Positions 1 to 5,419 of a stretch of DNA of 5,474 bases are shown here, one piece after another. The stretch is from positions 1 to 5,474 of the forward strand of contig DGVV01000042.1 of the NCBI GenBank assembly GCA_002395085.1, written 5' to 3'. Position numbers and translations under genes: made by a program. Numbering within the stretch: the first letter of the stretch is position 1; every line of letters starts with the position of its first letter. The notes beneath the pieces are model-generated. The model did not search any database, was not told the origin of the DNA, and saw only the letters and a list, made by a program, of their open reading frames with translations. The DNA comes from Ruminococcus sp. UBA4275 (GTDB lineage: Bacteria > Bacillota > Clostridia > Oscillospirales > Ruminococcaceae).

Positions 1-508
1 GGAAGAGGAAGCCGGCCTTGGAGGCCTGAATCATCCCCAGGTCATTGTAGCTGTCGCCGGTGGCAATGGTCTCAAAGCCGATGGACTGGAGGGCCTTCAC
101 TGTGGACAGCTTGGACTGGGCGCAGCGCATCTGAAAGCCGGTGATCTTCCCGTTTTCGTCCGCGATCAGGGAGTTGCAGAAGATGGTGGGCATGCCCAGC
201 TTTTTCATCAGCGGATGGGCGAACTGGGTGAAGGTGTCACTCAGAATGAGGACCTGGGTGCGTTCTCTCAGCTCGTCCAAAAAGGCCTTTGCCCCTTCCA
301 TGGGCTCGATGGTTTCGATGGTCTGCTGGATCTCCTTGAGGCCCAGGCCGTGATCGTTCAGGATGCCGATGCGCCAGCGCATGAGCTTGTCATAATCCGG
401 CTCATCACGGGTCGTTTTTTTCAGCTCCGGAATGCCGCTCGCCTCTGCGAATGCGATCCAGATTTCCGGAACGAGAACGCCTTCCAGATCGAGACAGGTG
501 ATGTACAT
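1..508 (-). CDS. thrH: ThrH-type phosphoserine phosphatase / homoserine phosphotransferase (3' end cut by window edge)
   Basis: A cytoplasmic HAD-superfamily enzyme. Characterised ThrH proteins hydrolyse phosphoserine and can pass its phosphate to homoserine, linking serine and threonine synthesis. The 169 visible residues begin MYITCLDLEGVLVPEIWIAF, which closely follows my recollection of Pseudomonas ThrH. HAD motif I is D7-L-E9-G, with E9 where most HAD enzymes have the second Asp, a ThrH hallmark. Motif II is Ser90 in LILSDTF, motif III is probably Lys133, and motif IV is GDSYND at 151-156. The TTRDEPDYD segment near residue 33 belongs to the cap. ThrH is about 205 residues, so some 35 C-terminal residues lie outside. 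The ATG at 506-508 is preceded by GAGGAG at 9 nt spacing, and a TTGATT/TATACT promoter lies upstream. A tRNA-Thr gene sits just upstream on the same strand. No damage is visible. Family assignment is firm; the substrate preference is inferred. Confidence 0.93.
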   Translation of the reverse strand, partial: MYITCLDLEGVLVPEIWIAFAEASGIPELKKTTRDEPDYDKLMRWRIGILNDHGLGLKEIQQTIETIEPMEGAKAFLDELRERTQVLILSDTFTQFAHPLMKKLGMPTIFCNSLIADENGKITGFQMRCAQSKLSTVKALQSIGFETIATGDSYNDLGMIQASKAGFLF

Positions 509-561
509 GGTTCATTACTCCTCTATATTTGAATTCGGTACCGCACAGCCGTACCTGATAC

Positions 562-590
562 AGTATACCATATTCCGCGCGGAAAATCAA
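562..590 (-). promoter_or_regulatory. Sigma-A promoter of thrH
   Basis: On the minus strand TTGATT (585-590) and TATACT (562-567) are separated by exactly 17 nt. Transcription would start near 555, giving a leader of about 47 nt before the thrH ATG. It lies downstream of the tRNA terminator, so thrH can be transcribed independently. The spacer carries a perfect 12-bp palindrome (573-584), a possible operator. Confidence 0.8.
573..584. promoter_or_regulatory. Palindrome in the thrH promoter spacer (candidate operator)
   Basis: TTCCGCGCGGAA reads identically on both strands and fills most of the spacer between the -35 and -10 of the thrH promoter. A dimeric repressor bound here would block RNA polymerase. 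No regulator is known from the sequence, and a single 12-bp palindrome can arise by chance. Confidence 0.3.
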
Positions 591-613
591 GTACCGATTC
601 GCCGGAGGGCATG

Positions 614-641
614 AAAAAACCGGCGCATCAGCACCGGTTTT
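614..641 (-). terminator. Rho-independent terminator of tRNA-Thr
   Basis: Read on the minus strand, AAAACCGGTGC pairs with GCGCCGGTTTT over 11 bp (one G-U pair) around a TGAT loop, and the run of Ts continues to 614. It begins 2 nt after the discriminator base of the tRNA, so it closes a single-gene tRNA transcript and separates it from thrH. Confidence 0.92.
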
Positions 642-643
642 CA

Positions 644-716
644 AGCTGTTTACTGGAGTCGAACCAGCGACCTCATCCTTACCAAGGATGTGCTCTACCA
701 ACTGAGCTAAAACAGC
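644..716 (-). tRNA. tRNA-Thr (anticodon GGT)
   Basis: A complete 73-nt cloverleaf read on the minus strand. The acceptor arm is GCTGTTT/AAACAGC, the D arm GCTC/GAGC, the anticodon stem CATCC/GGATG around loop TTGGTAA, and the T arm GCTGG/CCAGT around TTCGACT with one G-U closing pair. The anticodon is GGU, reading ACC and ACU threonine codons. The discriminator base is U (plus-strand A at 644), and CCA is not encoded (the following bases are TGA), so the CCA tail must be added by nucleotidyltransferase. The gene has its own promoter (761-789) and terminator (614-641), and a precursor leader of about 38 nt. It lies directly upstream of thrH. Confidence 0.97.
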
Positions 717-760
717 ATATTTTCTTCGCAGAACCGGTTTTTCTCCCCGACTGCCTTTAG

Positions 761-789
761 ATTATACCACAATTCGAGTGAAAAGTCAA
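761..789 (-). promoter_or_regulatory. Sigma-A promoter of tRNA-Thr
   Basis: TTGACT (784-789) and a perfect TATAAT (761-766) lie 17 nt apart on the minus strand. Transcription would start near 754, about 38 nt before the mature tRNA 5' end. This near-consensus promoter fits a stable-RNA gene. Confidence 0.9.
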
Positions 790-859
790 GCACCTATTGA
801 AAAACTGGCATAATGCACAATATTTGCTTAATGGAAGCGCTAAAAATCGCGTGAATTCA

Positions 860-874
860 AAACATTCCATGTTT
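860..874. repeat. Short inverted repeat upstream of the lysozyme promoter
   Basis: AAACAT and ATGTTT flank the triplet TCC, a perfect 6-bp inverted repeat ending 24 nt before the -35 box. It resembles a binding site for a dimeric regulator placed in an activator position, but it is AT-rich and short enough to be chance. Confidence 0.25.
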
Positions 875-898
875 GATGAGAAAAATTGGAAAATCTGC

Positions 899-928
899 TT
901 GCGCTTTTGCCGTGTTTTATGGTATAAT
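899..928 (+). promoter_or_regulatory. Sigma-A promoter of the GH25 lysozyme gene
   Basis: A perfect TATAAT at 923-928 is preceded, with an 18-nt spacer, by TTGCGC at 899-904. Transcription would start near 935, giving a leader of about 108 nt. The weak -35 and long spacer leave room for activation. Confidence 0.75.
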
Positions 929-934
929 ATAGTA

Positions 935-989
935 GGGAAACTGCCCCATGCAGTTTTCCATCTGCCGGATTATGTACCAGCATCCGGCA
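935..989 (+). promoter_or_regulatory. Two stem-loops in the lysozyme 5' leader
   Basis: The first hairpin pairs GGGAAACTGC (935-944) with GCAGTTTTCC (950-959): 10 bp with one G-U, 5-nt loop, placed at the predicted transcript 5' end. The second pairs TGCCGGAT (963-970) with ATCCGGCA (982-989): 8 perfect bp, 11-nt loop. Neither is followed by a T-run, so they are not terminators. Such 5' structures can protect mRNA from decay; no known riboswitch class is recognised. Confidence 0.6.
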
Positions 990-1024
990 TTCGCAAACCC
1001 GTCAGAAAGAAAAAGAATCAAAAA

Positions 1025-1032
1025 AAGGAGGT
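1025..1032 (+). promoter_or_regulatory. Ribosome binding site that fixes the lysozyme start
   Basis: AAGGAGGT is a full Shine-Dalgarno match, 10 nt before the ATG at 1043. It sets the start there rather than at the upstream in-frame codons, and the protein then opens with a signal peptide. Confidence 0.9.
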
Positions 1033-1042
1033 ACTGCAAACC

Positions 1043-2443
1043 ATGCACTTGCATCCCCGAAAGGCGGTCGCTGTGCTGACAGCGTGTCTCACGCTTTTGA
1101 CAGCAACGCCCGCCGCAGCAGAAACCGTCAGCGGTCTCCAGGATCGAAACGGCGACGGCGTGGTTGATATTTTTGATTACGTCATCGCAAAGCGCGCATC
1201 CGTGGACGACAATTCTCCGTCAAGCATCAATCTTTCCAGCGCGGAGGGCGCACCCGGCGAGACTGTCTCGCTGGATGTCTCCATCAACGACAACGCCGGC
1301 ATTACCGCCGCCATGATCGTGCTGGAATATCCCGACCCGATTGCGGTCGCGGATCTGGGCGAGGAGGAAGCTGTTCAGTTGAATAAGGAACAGTTCGGTG
1401 ACCTGAAGCCCTCTTATGTGATGTTTCCGGAGGCAAATTCTGTGGTCTTTACTACGACCCGCCGTGTGATGAACAGTGAGAACGGTACGATGTTCAGCGT
1501 TTCCTTCAGCATTCCGCAGGACGCAGAACCCGGTACGGTCTACCAGATCAGCGTGTCGAATCCGGAACTGCACGGCGAGAATCATCAGCTTCTCCCGCTG
1601 CTGACTGGCAGAGGAAAGATCACTGTGACGCAGCCCGCGGAAACGACCGCTTCGACAGAGGTGACGACAGCGCCGATTCTGATTGCGCCGCCCGTTACCG
1701 CAACGACCGCTGTTTCATTGACCACCGCAGCGGAAACGACTACTCAGACAAGCCTCACCACCGCGGCGACCACTACATCTCCCACGACGACCACGACCAC
1801 TACCACGACGATGGAACCGTATCTTTATCACGGCATCGACATTTCCGGCTGGCAGGACGGCGCTGATTTTAACCAGATTGCGCAGGATCCGCAGGTCGAT
1901 TTTGTCATTCTCCGTGCCGGCTTCGGCAAATATCTCAAGCAGAAAGACCCCTGCTTCGAGGCGTTTTACAAGGGCGCAAAGGAACACGGCATTCCCGTCG
2001 GCGCGTATTGGTATTCTTACGCCATGACGCCGGAGGAGGCACGTCTGGAAGCTGACATCTGTGCGCAGGTGCTTGCGGGCAAGCAGTTTGAGTTCCCGAT
2101 TGCATTTGACATCGAAGAACCCAAGCAGTTGAATCTTCCGATGGATCAGGTCTCCGCAATCATCGACGCTTTCTGTTACGAGATGGAGCAGAAGGGCTAT
2201 TACGCACAGATTTACTGCTCGTCCTTCTATCTCAACAATGTGGTCAATGACTATGCGAAATCGCGCTATGATGTCTGGTGCGCGCATTACAATGTTTCCC
2301 GCCCGACCTTTACCGGCAAGTACGGTATGTGGCAGTATTCCCATACCGGCAGAGTGAAGGGCATCAAAGGCGATGTGGATCTTGATTATTGCTACCGCGA
2401 TTATCCGGAGATCATCAAGCGTTATCATTTCAACGGTTTTTAA
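1043..2443 (+). CDS. Secreted GH25 lysozyme with dockerin repeat and cohesin-like domain
   Basis: A 466-residue exported peptidoglycan muramidase. Residues 1-26 form a signal peptide (hydrophobic core, ATPAAA cleavage region). Residues 31-52 are one dockerin type-I calcium repeat: DRNGDGVVDIFD with ligands D34, N36, D38, D42 and D45, followed by K50-R51. Residues about 60-195 are a beta-rich cohesin-like domain, opening with the typical GAPGETVSLDVSI and ending GRGKITV. Residues 196-258 are a Thr-rich linker with nine consecutive Thr. Residues about 259-462 are the GH25 catalytic domain: DISGWQ (D266), VILRAGFG (288-295), GAYWYSYA (320-327), the catalytic FDIEEP (D356, E358) and VDLDYCY (445-451). 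GH25 cuts the beta-1,4 bond between N-acetylmuramic acid and N-acetylglucosamine. A complete dockerin has two repeats; only one is present. The GH25 assignment is firm; the cohesin call rests on pattern recognition. It is a single-gene transcript with its own promoter and terminator. Confidence 0.92.
   Translation: MHLHPRKAVAVLTACLTLLTATPAAAETVSGLQDRNGDGVVDIFDYVIAKRASVDDNSPSSINLSSAEGAPGETVSLDVSINDNAGITAAMIVLEYPDPIAVADLGEEEAVQLNKEQFGDLKPSYVMFPEANSVVFTTTRRVMNSENGTMFSVSFSIPQDAEPGTVYQISVSNPELHGENHQLLPLLTGRGKITVTQPAETTASTEVTTAPILIAPPVTATTAVSLTTAAETTTQTSLTTAATTTSPTTTTTTTTTMEPYLYHGIDISGWQDGADFNQIAQDPQVDFVILRAGFGKYLKQKDPCFEAFYKGAKEHGIPVGAYWYSYAMTPEEARLEADICAQVLAGKQFEFPIAFDIEEPKQLNLPMDQVSAIIDAFCYEMEQKGYYAQIYCSSFYLNNVVNDYAKSRYDVWCAHYNVSRPTFTGKYGMWQYSHTGRVKGIKGDVDLDYCYRDYPEIIKRYHFNGF
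1628..1813 (+). repeat. Thr-rich linker coding sequence
   Basis: Encodes residues 196-257, dominated by Thr, Ala, Ser and Pro. Codons 248-256 (1784-1810) are nine threonine codons using ACG, ACC and ACT mixed, so the homopolymer is kept at protein level rather than by simple triplet slippage. Such linkers separate domains of secreted glycoside hydrolases and are often O-glycosylated. Confidence 0.85.
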
Positions 2444-2449
2444 GTGCAT

Positions 2450-2486
2450 AACAGCCGCAGCGTTTCTGGCGCAGCGGCTGTTTTTT
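2450..2486 (+). terminator. Rho-independent terminator of the lysozyme gene
   Basis: AACAGCCGC (2450-2458) pairs with GCGGCTGTT (2474-2482), and after an A-A mismatch a further 3 bp (2460-2462 with 2470-2472) extend the stem. A run of Ts covers 2481-2486. It starts 6 nt after the stop codon. The same hairpin lies 28 nt beyond the end of the convergent gene, but there is no T-run in that direction. Confidence 0.92.
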
Positions 2487-2514
2487 ATTGGTTGATCCGG
2501 ATATGCGACAGGGT

Positions 2515-3096
2515 TTACATATTGCCGATGCAGAAGCCTGCAATGAATGCCGCATCTGTGTCTGAGCCCTGTACCGGAACCAGCTCGCCGCCAACCTTTT
2601 CACAGCGCACCATTCTGACATTCTCCGCCTCTGCGTAGATGTCGCACTTGGGATGCAGGCTGAGACCGACTGTTGCACCGTCCACAATCGCCATAAAGTG
2701 CTTGCCGTTCTCATCCGCCGGACTGCCGAGAATGACGAAATCGCGAAGACCCTCGCCCTCCTTGTCAATCTCCTCGCCGTCGATGTACATTCTTGCCTTC
2801 AGCTTGTTCATTGCCTCGATTGTGTGACCGTTGTACTCCGCAGCGAATATCTTGGCAGACTTGTCATACTCCACCTTCAGCGGCTTGCCGACGACACAGT
2901 AGCAGGAATGTGTGCCGTTCAGCATCACATAGATTGACAGCCCGTTCGTGCCGGGAATTTCCGCCGTCAGCACACTTGCAAACCGGAGGCCGGGTTTTGT
3001 CTGCATGACAACCTCGCCGTCCAGCGTGAGCTTTTCGCTGTCGCTGTTCTCGACCAGAATCTTGTGATCCTGCCACTTACCAACATAATAAGTCAT
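2515..3096 (-). CDS. Unrecognised 193-residue protein with an internal domain duplication
   Basis: I do not recognise this family. The protein is soluble: no signal peptide and no membrane segment, so probably cytoplasmic. It appears to be two copies of a roughly 65-residue beta-rich unit. The first (about 10-77) has LDGEVV at 25-30 and GLRFASVL at 36-43; the second (about 90-156) has IDGEEI at 105-110 and GLRDFVIL at 116-123, an 80-residue offset. Each then has an NG turn (51-52; 130-131) and a hydrophobic strand ending in Gly (61; 140). Five cysteines occur (65, 67, 151, 165, 189), with C65-Y-C67 close together, but no metal motif is clear. The ATG at 3094-3096 has AAGAGGT 7 nt upstream, and a perfect consensus promoter precedes it. 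Coding is supported by these signals and by the balanced composition. It converges on the lysozyme gene and diverges from the mutase-like gene. Confidence 0.85.
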   Translation of the reverse strand: MTYYVGKWQDHKILVENSDSEKLTLDGEVVMQTKPGLRFASVLTAEIPGTNGLSIYVMLNGTHSCYCVVGKPLKVEYDKSAKIFAAEYNGHTIEAMNKLKARMYIDGEEIDKEGEGLRDFVILGSPADENGKHFMAIVDGATVGLSLHPKCDIYAEAENVRMVRCEKVGGELVPVQGSDTDAAFIAGFCIGNM

Positions 3097-3155
3097 GTTA
3101 TGTACCTCTTTTCGTCAAATGTTTTATCCGGCAGTCATGCAGCGCCGTATATGTT

Positions 3156-3184
3156 ATTATATCATCGCAATATGCTTTTGTCAA
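3156..3184 (-). promoter_or_regulatory. Perfect consensus sigma-A promoter of the duplicated-domain gene
   Basis: TTGACA (3179-3184) and TATAAT (3156-3161) on the minus strand with a 17-nt spacer match the consensus at every hexamer position. Transcription would start near 3149, leaving a leader of about 52 nt. Strong, probably constitutive expression is expected. Confidence 0.9.
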
Positions 3185-3265
3185 TATGAAACGAAATTAT
3201 CCGCACGTAATAGATTAAAAATCCCGCAAACGCATAAAATGACGGCTTCTGCGCATACTCTCCGC

Positions 3266-3272
3266 AAAGGAG
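3266..3272 (+). promoter_or_regulatory. Ribosome binding site that decides the start of the mutase-like gene
   Basis: AAAGGAG directly abuts the ATG at 3273, which is too close for initiation, but lies 9 nt before the in-frame ATG at 3282. The later start is therefore preferred, shortening the protein by three residues. No convincing promoter hexamers were found upstream for this gene. Confidence 0.75.
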
Positions 3273-3281
3273 ATGAGCAGA

Positions 3282-4421
3282 ATGCAGTGGATGGCAGAAG
3301 AATCCGGCTGGCTGCTGCCCGATGACAGCACGCTTCCCGCAGATGTTCCGCATGAGATTCTGGGGCAAATCGGGGCGGCGGCATCGCAGACGGCTTCCTG
3401 CGTACTGGTCGGCAGCCGTGCGGGGGATGCAAGGGCATCGGGCAGCGCGATGCAGCTTTGTGCGGCGATTTCCGCAGCAGGCGGGGAGACAGTATTTGTG
3501 CCGGAATGTACGGCAGGGGAATTGGGTCTGCTTTCACGGGAATTGCACAGCGATTTGCTGCTGTACTGCGGGGCACACATCCGCATGACAGCCCGCGGGC
3601 TGCTGCCGATGACAGCCGCCGCAAAGCGCATTTTATGTGCGCCGCAGCAGATTCCGGTGCAGCGTCCGCAGGATTATGGGCGGCTTCGTACAATGCCTGC
3701 GCCGGCATCCGCTTATACCGCGTATCTGCGCGGAAAAATGCCCCCGCAGCCCGTGCAGCCGATTGCGGTGACGGCAGGTGATGCACGGCAGGGCAGTTTG
3801 CTGGAACACGCCGTATCCCCCGCAGCAGGCGGCAGGGCGCTGCATATTCAGCTCTCCGCAGACGGCGCACGCGCATCGCTGTATGCCCCGCAGACCGGCT
3901 GGATCTTCTGGGAACAGCTTTTGCTGATGGACACGCAGCAGCGCCTGATGCGCGGAGAGGATGTCGCGCTCCCCTTCTGGCTGCCGCATTCGGCGGAACG
4001 CATGGCGGCACAGGCAGGATGCCGGATTTTGCGGTATCATGCGGATTCAGAGGGCGGCGACAGTGAAGCGCGGGCACTTGCCGTCTCGCAGGGCTTCACG
4101 CTGGATGCAGCCGTTCTGACAGCAGATATTCTGCGCTTTCAGGCGGATGGCATGGCAGATCTCCGGAAATGGGCAGCGGAGATTCCGCCTGCATATACGG
4201 TTCGGCGGCTGCTGCATACGGAACAGGCAGTCGATGCAGCATCGCGCAGCGCACTGATGACCTGTGCAGCCCAGACACCGGACGGGCTGTGCTGCCGTGA
4301 TCCGCGGGGCGATGTGCTGCTGCATCCGGCGGGCGGCGGCAGGCTTTCGGTGCTGATTGAGGCGGTGAGTATGGAAGCGGCGGCGGAATTGTATCGGGAT
4401 GTGCTGCCGCCTCCCCTTTGA
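3282..4421 (+). CDS. Degenerate alpha-D-phosphohexomutase-like protein (probable pseudoenzyme)
   Basis: A 379-residue soluble protein that follows the GlmM/ManB/phosphoglucomutase plan but lacks its active site. Domain I: VLVGSRAGDARASG (41-54) matches the family strand with GxDxRxSG, then AISAAGGETVFVP and SDLLLYCGAHIR (90-101). In active enzymes the last segment is TASHNP with the phosphoserine; here Ala98 replaces Ser, and His99 remains. Domain II: SADGARASLY (192-201) replaces the metal-binding DPDGDR. Domain III: HSAERMAAQAGCRILRY (236-252) and FTLDAAVLTADILRF (272-286) fit, but the sugar-binding GExSG loop is missing. Domain IV: DGLCCRDPRGDVLLHPAGGG (334-353) replaces the phosphate-binding RPSGTEP, followed by RLSVLIEAVSMEAAAEL (354-370). 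Active relatives are about 450-480 residues, so parts of domains I-II are also lost. The frame is intact, with a good RBS. It is very rich in Ala. A sensing, scaffolding or partner-regulating role is possible but inferred. The transporter gene follows with no terminator. Confidence 0.75.
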   Translation: MQWMAEESGWLLPDDSTLPADVPHEILGQIGAAASQTASCVLVGSRAGDARASGSAMQLCAAISAAGGETVFVPECTAGELGLLSRELHSDLLLYCGAHIRMTARGLLPMTAAAKRILCAPQQIPVQRPQDYGRLRTMPAPASAYTAYLRGKMPPQPVQPIAVTAGDARQGSLLEHAVSPAAGGRALHIQLSADGARASLYAPQTGWIFWEQLLLMDTQQRLMRGEDVALPFWLPHSAERMAAQAGCRILRYHADSEGGDSEARALAVSQGFTLDAAVLTADILRFQADGMADLRKWAAEIPPAYTVRRLLHTEQAVDAASRSALMTCAAQTPDGLCCRDPRGDVLLHPAGGGRLSVLIEAVSMEAAAELYRDVLPPPL

Positions 4422-4461
4422 GGTGCGGCTGATGAATCTGAACCGCACGGACATCCGGCGC

Positions 4462-4490
4462 TTGCATAATTTGAGAAAATGCAGTATAAT
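4462..4490 (+). promoter_or_regulatory. Sigma-A promoter of the EamA transporter gene
   Basis: TTGCAT (4462-4467) and a perfect TATAAT (4485-4490) with a 17-nt spacer. Transcription would start near 4497, only about 25 nt before the ATG at 4522, which rules out the in-frame upstream start at 4399 for this transcript. Confidence 0.82.
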
Positions 4491-4521
4491 AAGGGAAGCT
4501 TATGAAAAGGATGTGCTGCCG

Positions 4522-5391
4522 ATGACGGCAAATAAATCGGATCTCCGCCGCGGGATCCTGTACGTGATCTGTTCGGCGTTCTGCTTCTCCGTGATGAATC
4601 TGATGATCCGGCTGGCGGGGGATGTCCCCACGCTGCAAAAATGCTTCTTCCGAAACCTCTTTGCGCTGATCATCGCGCTGAGTTCGATTCTGCGAACCCA
4701 TACGCCGCTGCGCATTGGCAAGGGCAATCTGAAATATCTGCTGGCACGGTCTGCGGCGGGGGCAGCGGGCATGATCTGCCATTTCTACGCAGTTGATCAT
4801 CTTCCGCTTTCAGATGCCTCGATTCTGAATAAACTCTCGCCTTTTTTCGCGATCATTTTCTCGTATTTCCTGCTGCAGGAGAAGGCATCGGGTGCAGAAT
4901 GGCTTTCCGTTGCGGTGGCATTCTGCGGTGCGCTGCTGGTTGTGAAGCCGACCATGAGTCTGACCGTTCTGCCGGCACTCATTGGTGTGCTGGGCGGCAT
5001 GGGCGCTGGGCTTGCGTATACCAATGTGCGAAAACTCGGCACACGCGGCGAAAACAGTATGATCATCGTGGCGTTTTTCTCGGCGTTCACGACCCTTGCG
5101 CTGCTGCCCTCTCTGTTGCTGCATTTTGTGCCGATGTCCGGCTATCAGTGGGGGATGCTGACGCTGACCGGCATTGCGGCGGCAGGCGGACAGATTTTCA
5201 TTACGAAGGCATACGCCTGTGCGCCGGCAAAAGAGATCTCAGTGTTCGATTTCTCAATCGTGATTTTTGCGGCGCTGCTGGGCTTTGTATTCCTGAAACA
5301 GCACCCCGACTGGCTGAGTGTCATCGGGTATGTGATCGTGATTGGCACGGCGATTGTGAAATGGCGGCTCGCAAAAAAGAACGCTGCATGA
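4522..5391 (+). CDS. EamA-family (drug/metabolite transporter) membrane protein
   Basis: A 289-residue inner membrane protein of the usual DMT length with about ten hydrophobic helices in two EamA halves. The first half begins RRGILYVICSAFCFSVMNLM (residues 9-28) and ends with the typical LPLSDASILNKLSPFFAIIF (94-113), QEK (119-121) and LSVAVAFCGALLVVKP (128-143). The second half starts near 147 and repeats the pattern: APAKEISVFDFSIVIFAALL (234-253), then LSVIGYVIVIGTAIVKW (265-281). The C-terminus is basic (RLAKKNAA). DMT members export or take up amino acids, nucleotides, cofactors or toxins; the substrate cannot be read from the sequence. The start at 4522 is chosen because AAAAGGA (4505-4511) precedes it by 10 nt and the promoter lies inside the longer upstream frame. 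It is 100 bp downstream of the mutase-like gene with no terminator between, so read-through co-transcription is also possible. Confidence 0.92.
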   Translation: MTANKSDLRRGILYVICSAFCFSVMNLMIRLAGDVPTLQKCFFRNLFALIIALSSILRTHTPLRIGKGNLKYLLARSAAGAAGMICHFYAVDHLPLSDASILNKLSPFFAIIFSYFLLQEKASGAEWLSVAVAFCGALLVVKPTMSLTVLPALIGVLGGMGAGLAYTNVRKLGTRGENSMIIVAFFSAFTTLALLPSLLLHFVPMSGYQWGMLTLTGIAAAGGQIFITKAYACAPAKEISVFDFSIVIFAALLGFVFLKQHPDWLSVIGYVIVIGTAIVKWRLAKKNAA

Positions 5392-5419
5392 GAATTTGAA
5401 ACGGAGACATCTTATTTGC

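Larger units (their letters stand above)
717..1042. other. Intergenic region between tRNA-Thr and the lysozyme gene
   Basis: These 326 bases hold the tRNA leader and promoter (minus strand), then an AT-rich stretch (790-898) with a short inverted repeat at 860-874, then the lysozyme promoter (899-928) and its structured leader (about 935-1042). The reading frame of the lysozyme is open back to 797, but that part lies across the promoter and has no protein-like character. No small gene or recognised riboswitch was found. Confidence 0.75.

Noticed and set aside
531..542. GAATTC next to GGTACC, resembling a cloning-vector polylinker
   Set aside because: The bases on both sides continue as a native thrH leader and promoter, and no other vector sequence is present.
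405..701. 98-codon minus-strand open frame
   Set aside because: It translates through the tRNA-Thr gene, its terminator and the thrH promoter, then overlaps thrH out of frame.
797..1042. N-terminal extension of the lysozyme reading frame by 82 codons
   Set aside because: It spans the promoter and leader, has no ribosome binding site, and would bury the signal peptide inside the protein. The AAGGAGGT before 1043 fixes the start.
935..1042. Riboswitch or T-box in the lysozyme leader
   Set aside because: No T-box sequence, no terminator/antiterminator pair and no recognised aptamer core; only two independent hairpins.
1715..2449. 244-codon open frame antisense to the lysozyme
   Set aside because: No ribosome binding site or domain; it mirrors the well-supported GH25 domain and Thr-rich linker on the other strand.
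3181..4077. 298-codon minus-strand open frame over the mutase-like gene
   Set aside because: Composition is Ala/Arg/Pro/Ser-rich as expected for the complement of a GC-rich gene, with no start signal or recognisable domain, and it runs into the divergent promoter region.
4405..4448. GC-rich hairpins around the stop codon of the mutase-like gene
   Set aside because: Stems are short or bulged (GTGCGG with CCGCAC; GCCGC with GCGGC) and no T-run follows, so they are not a convincing terminator.
4399..4521. Longer start for the EamA transporter
   Set aside because: The extra 41 residues overlap the end of the mutase-like gene, are not membrane-like, and contain the promoter hexamers; the start at 4522 has a suitable ribosome binding site.
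4502..4525. Seven-codon open frame (MKRMCCR) overlapping the transporter start
   Set aside because: It would begin within about 5 nt of the predicted transcript start with no room for a ribosome binding site; chance is more likely than a leader peptide.
4096..4800. 234-codon minus-strand open frame across the mutase-transporter junction
   Set aside because: Antisense to two supported genes and their intergenic promoter; no ribosome binding site and no protein-like pattern.
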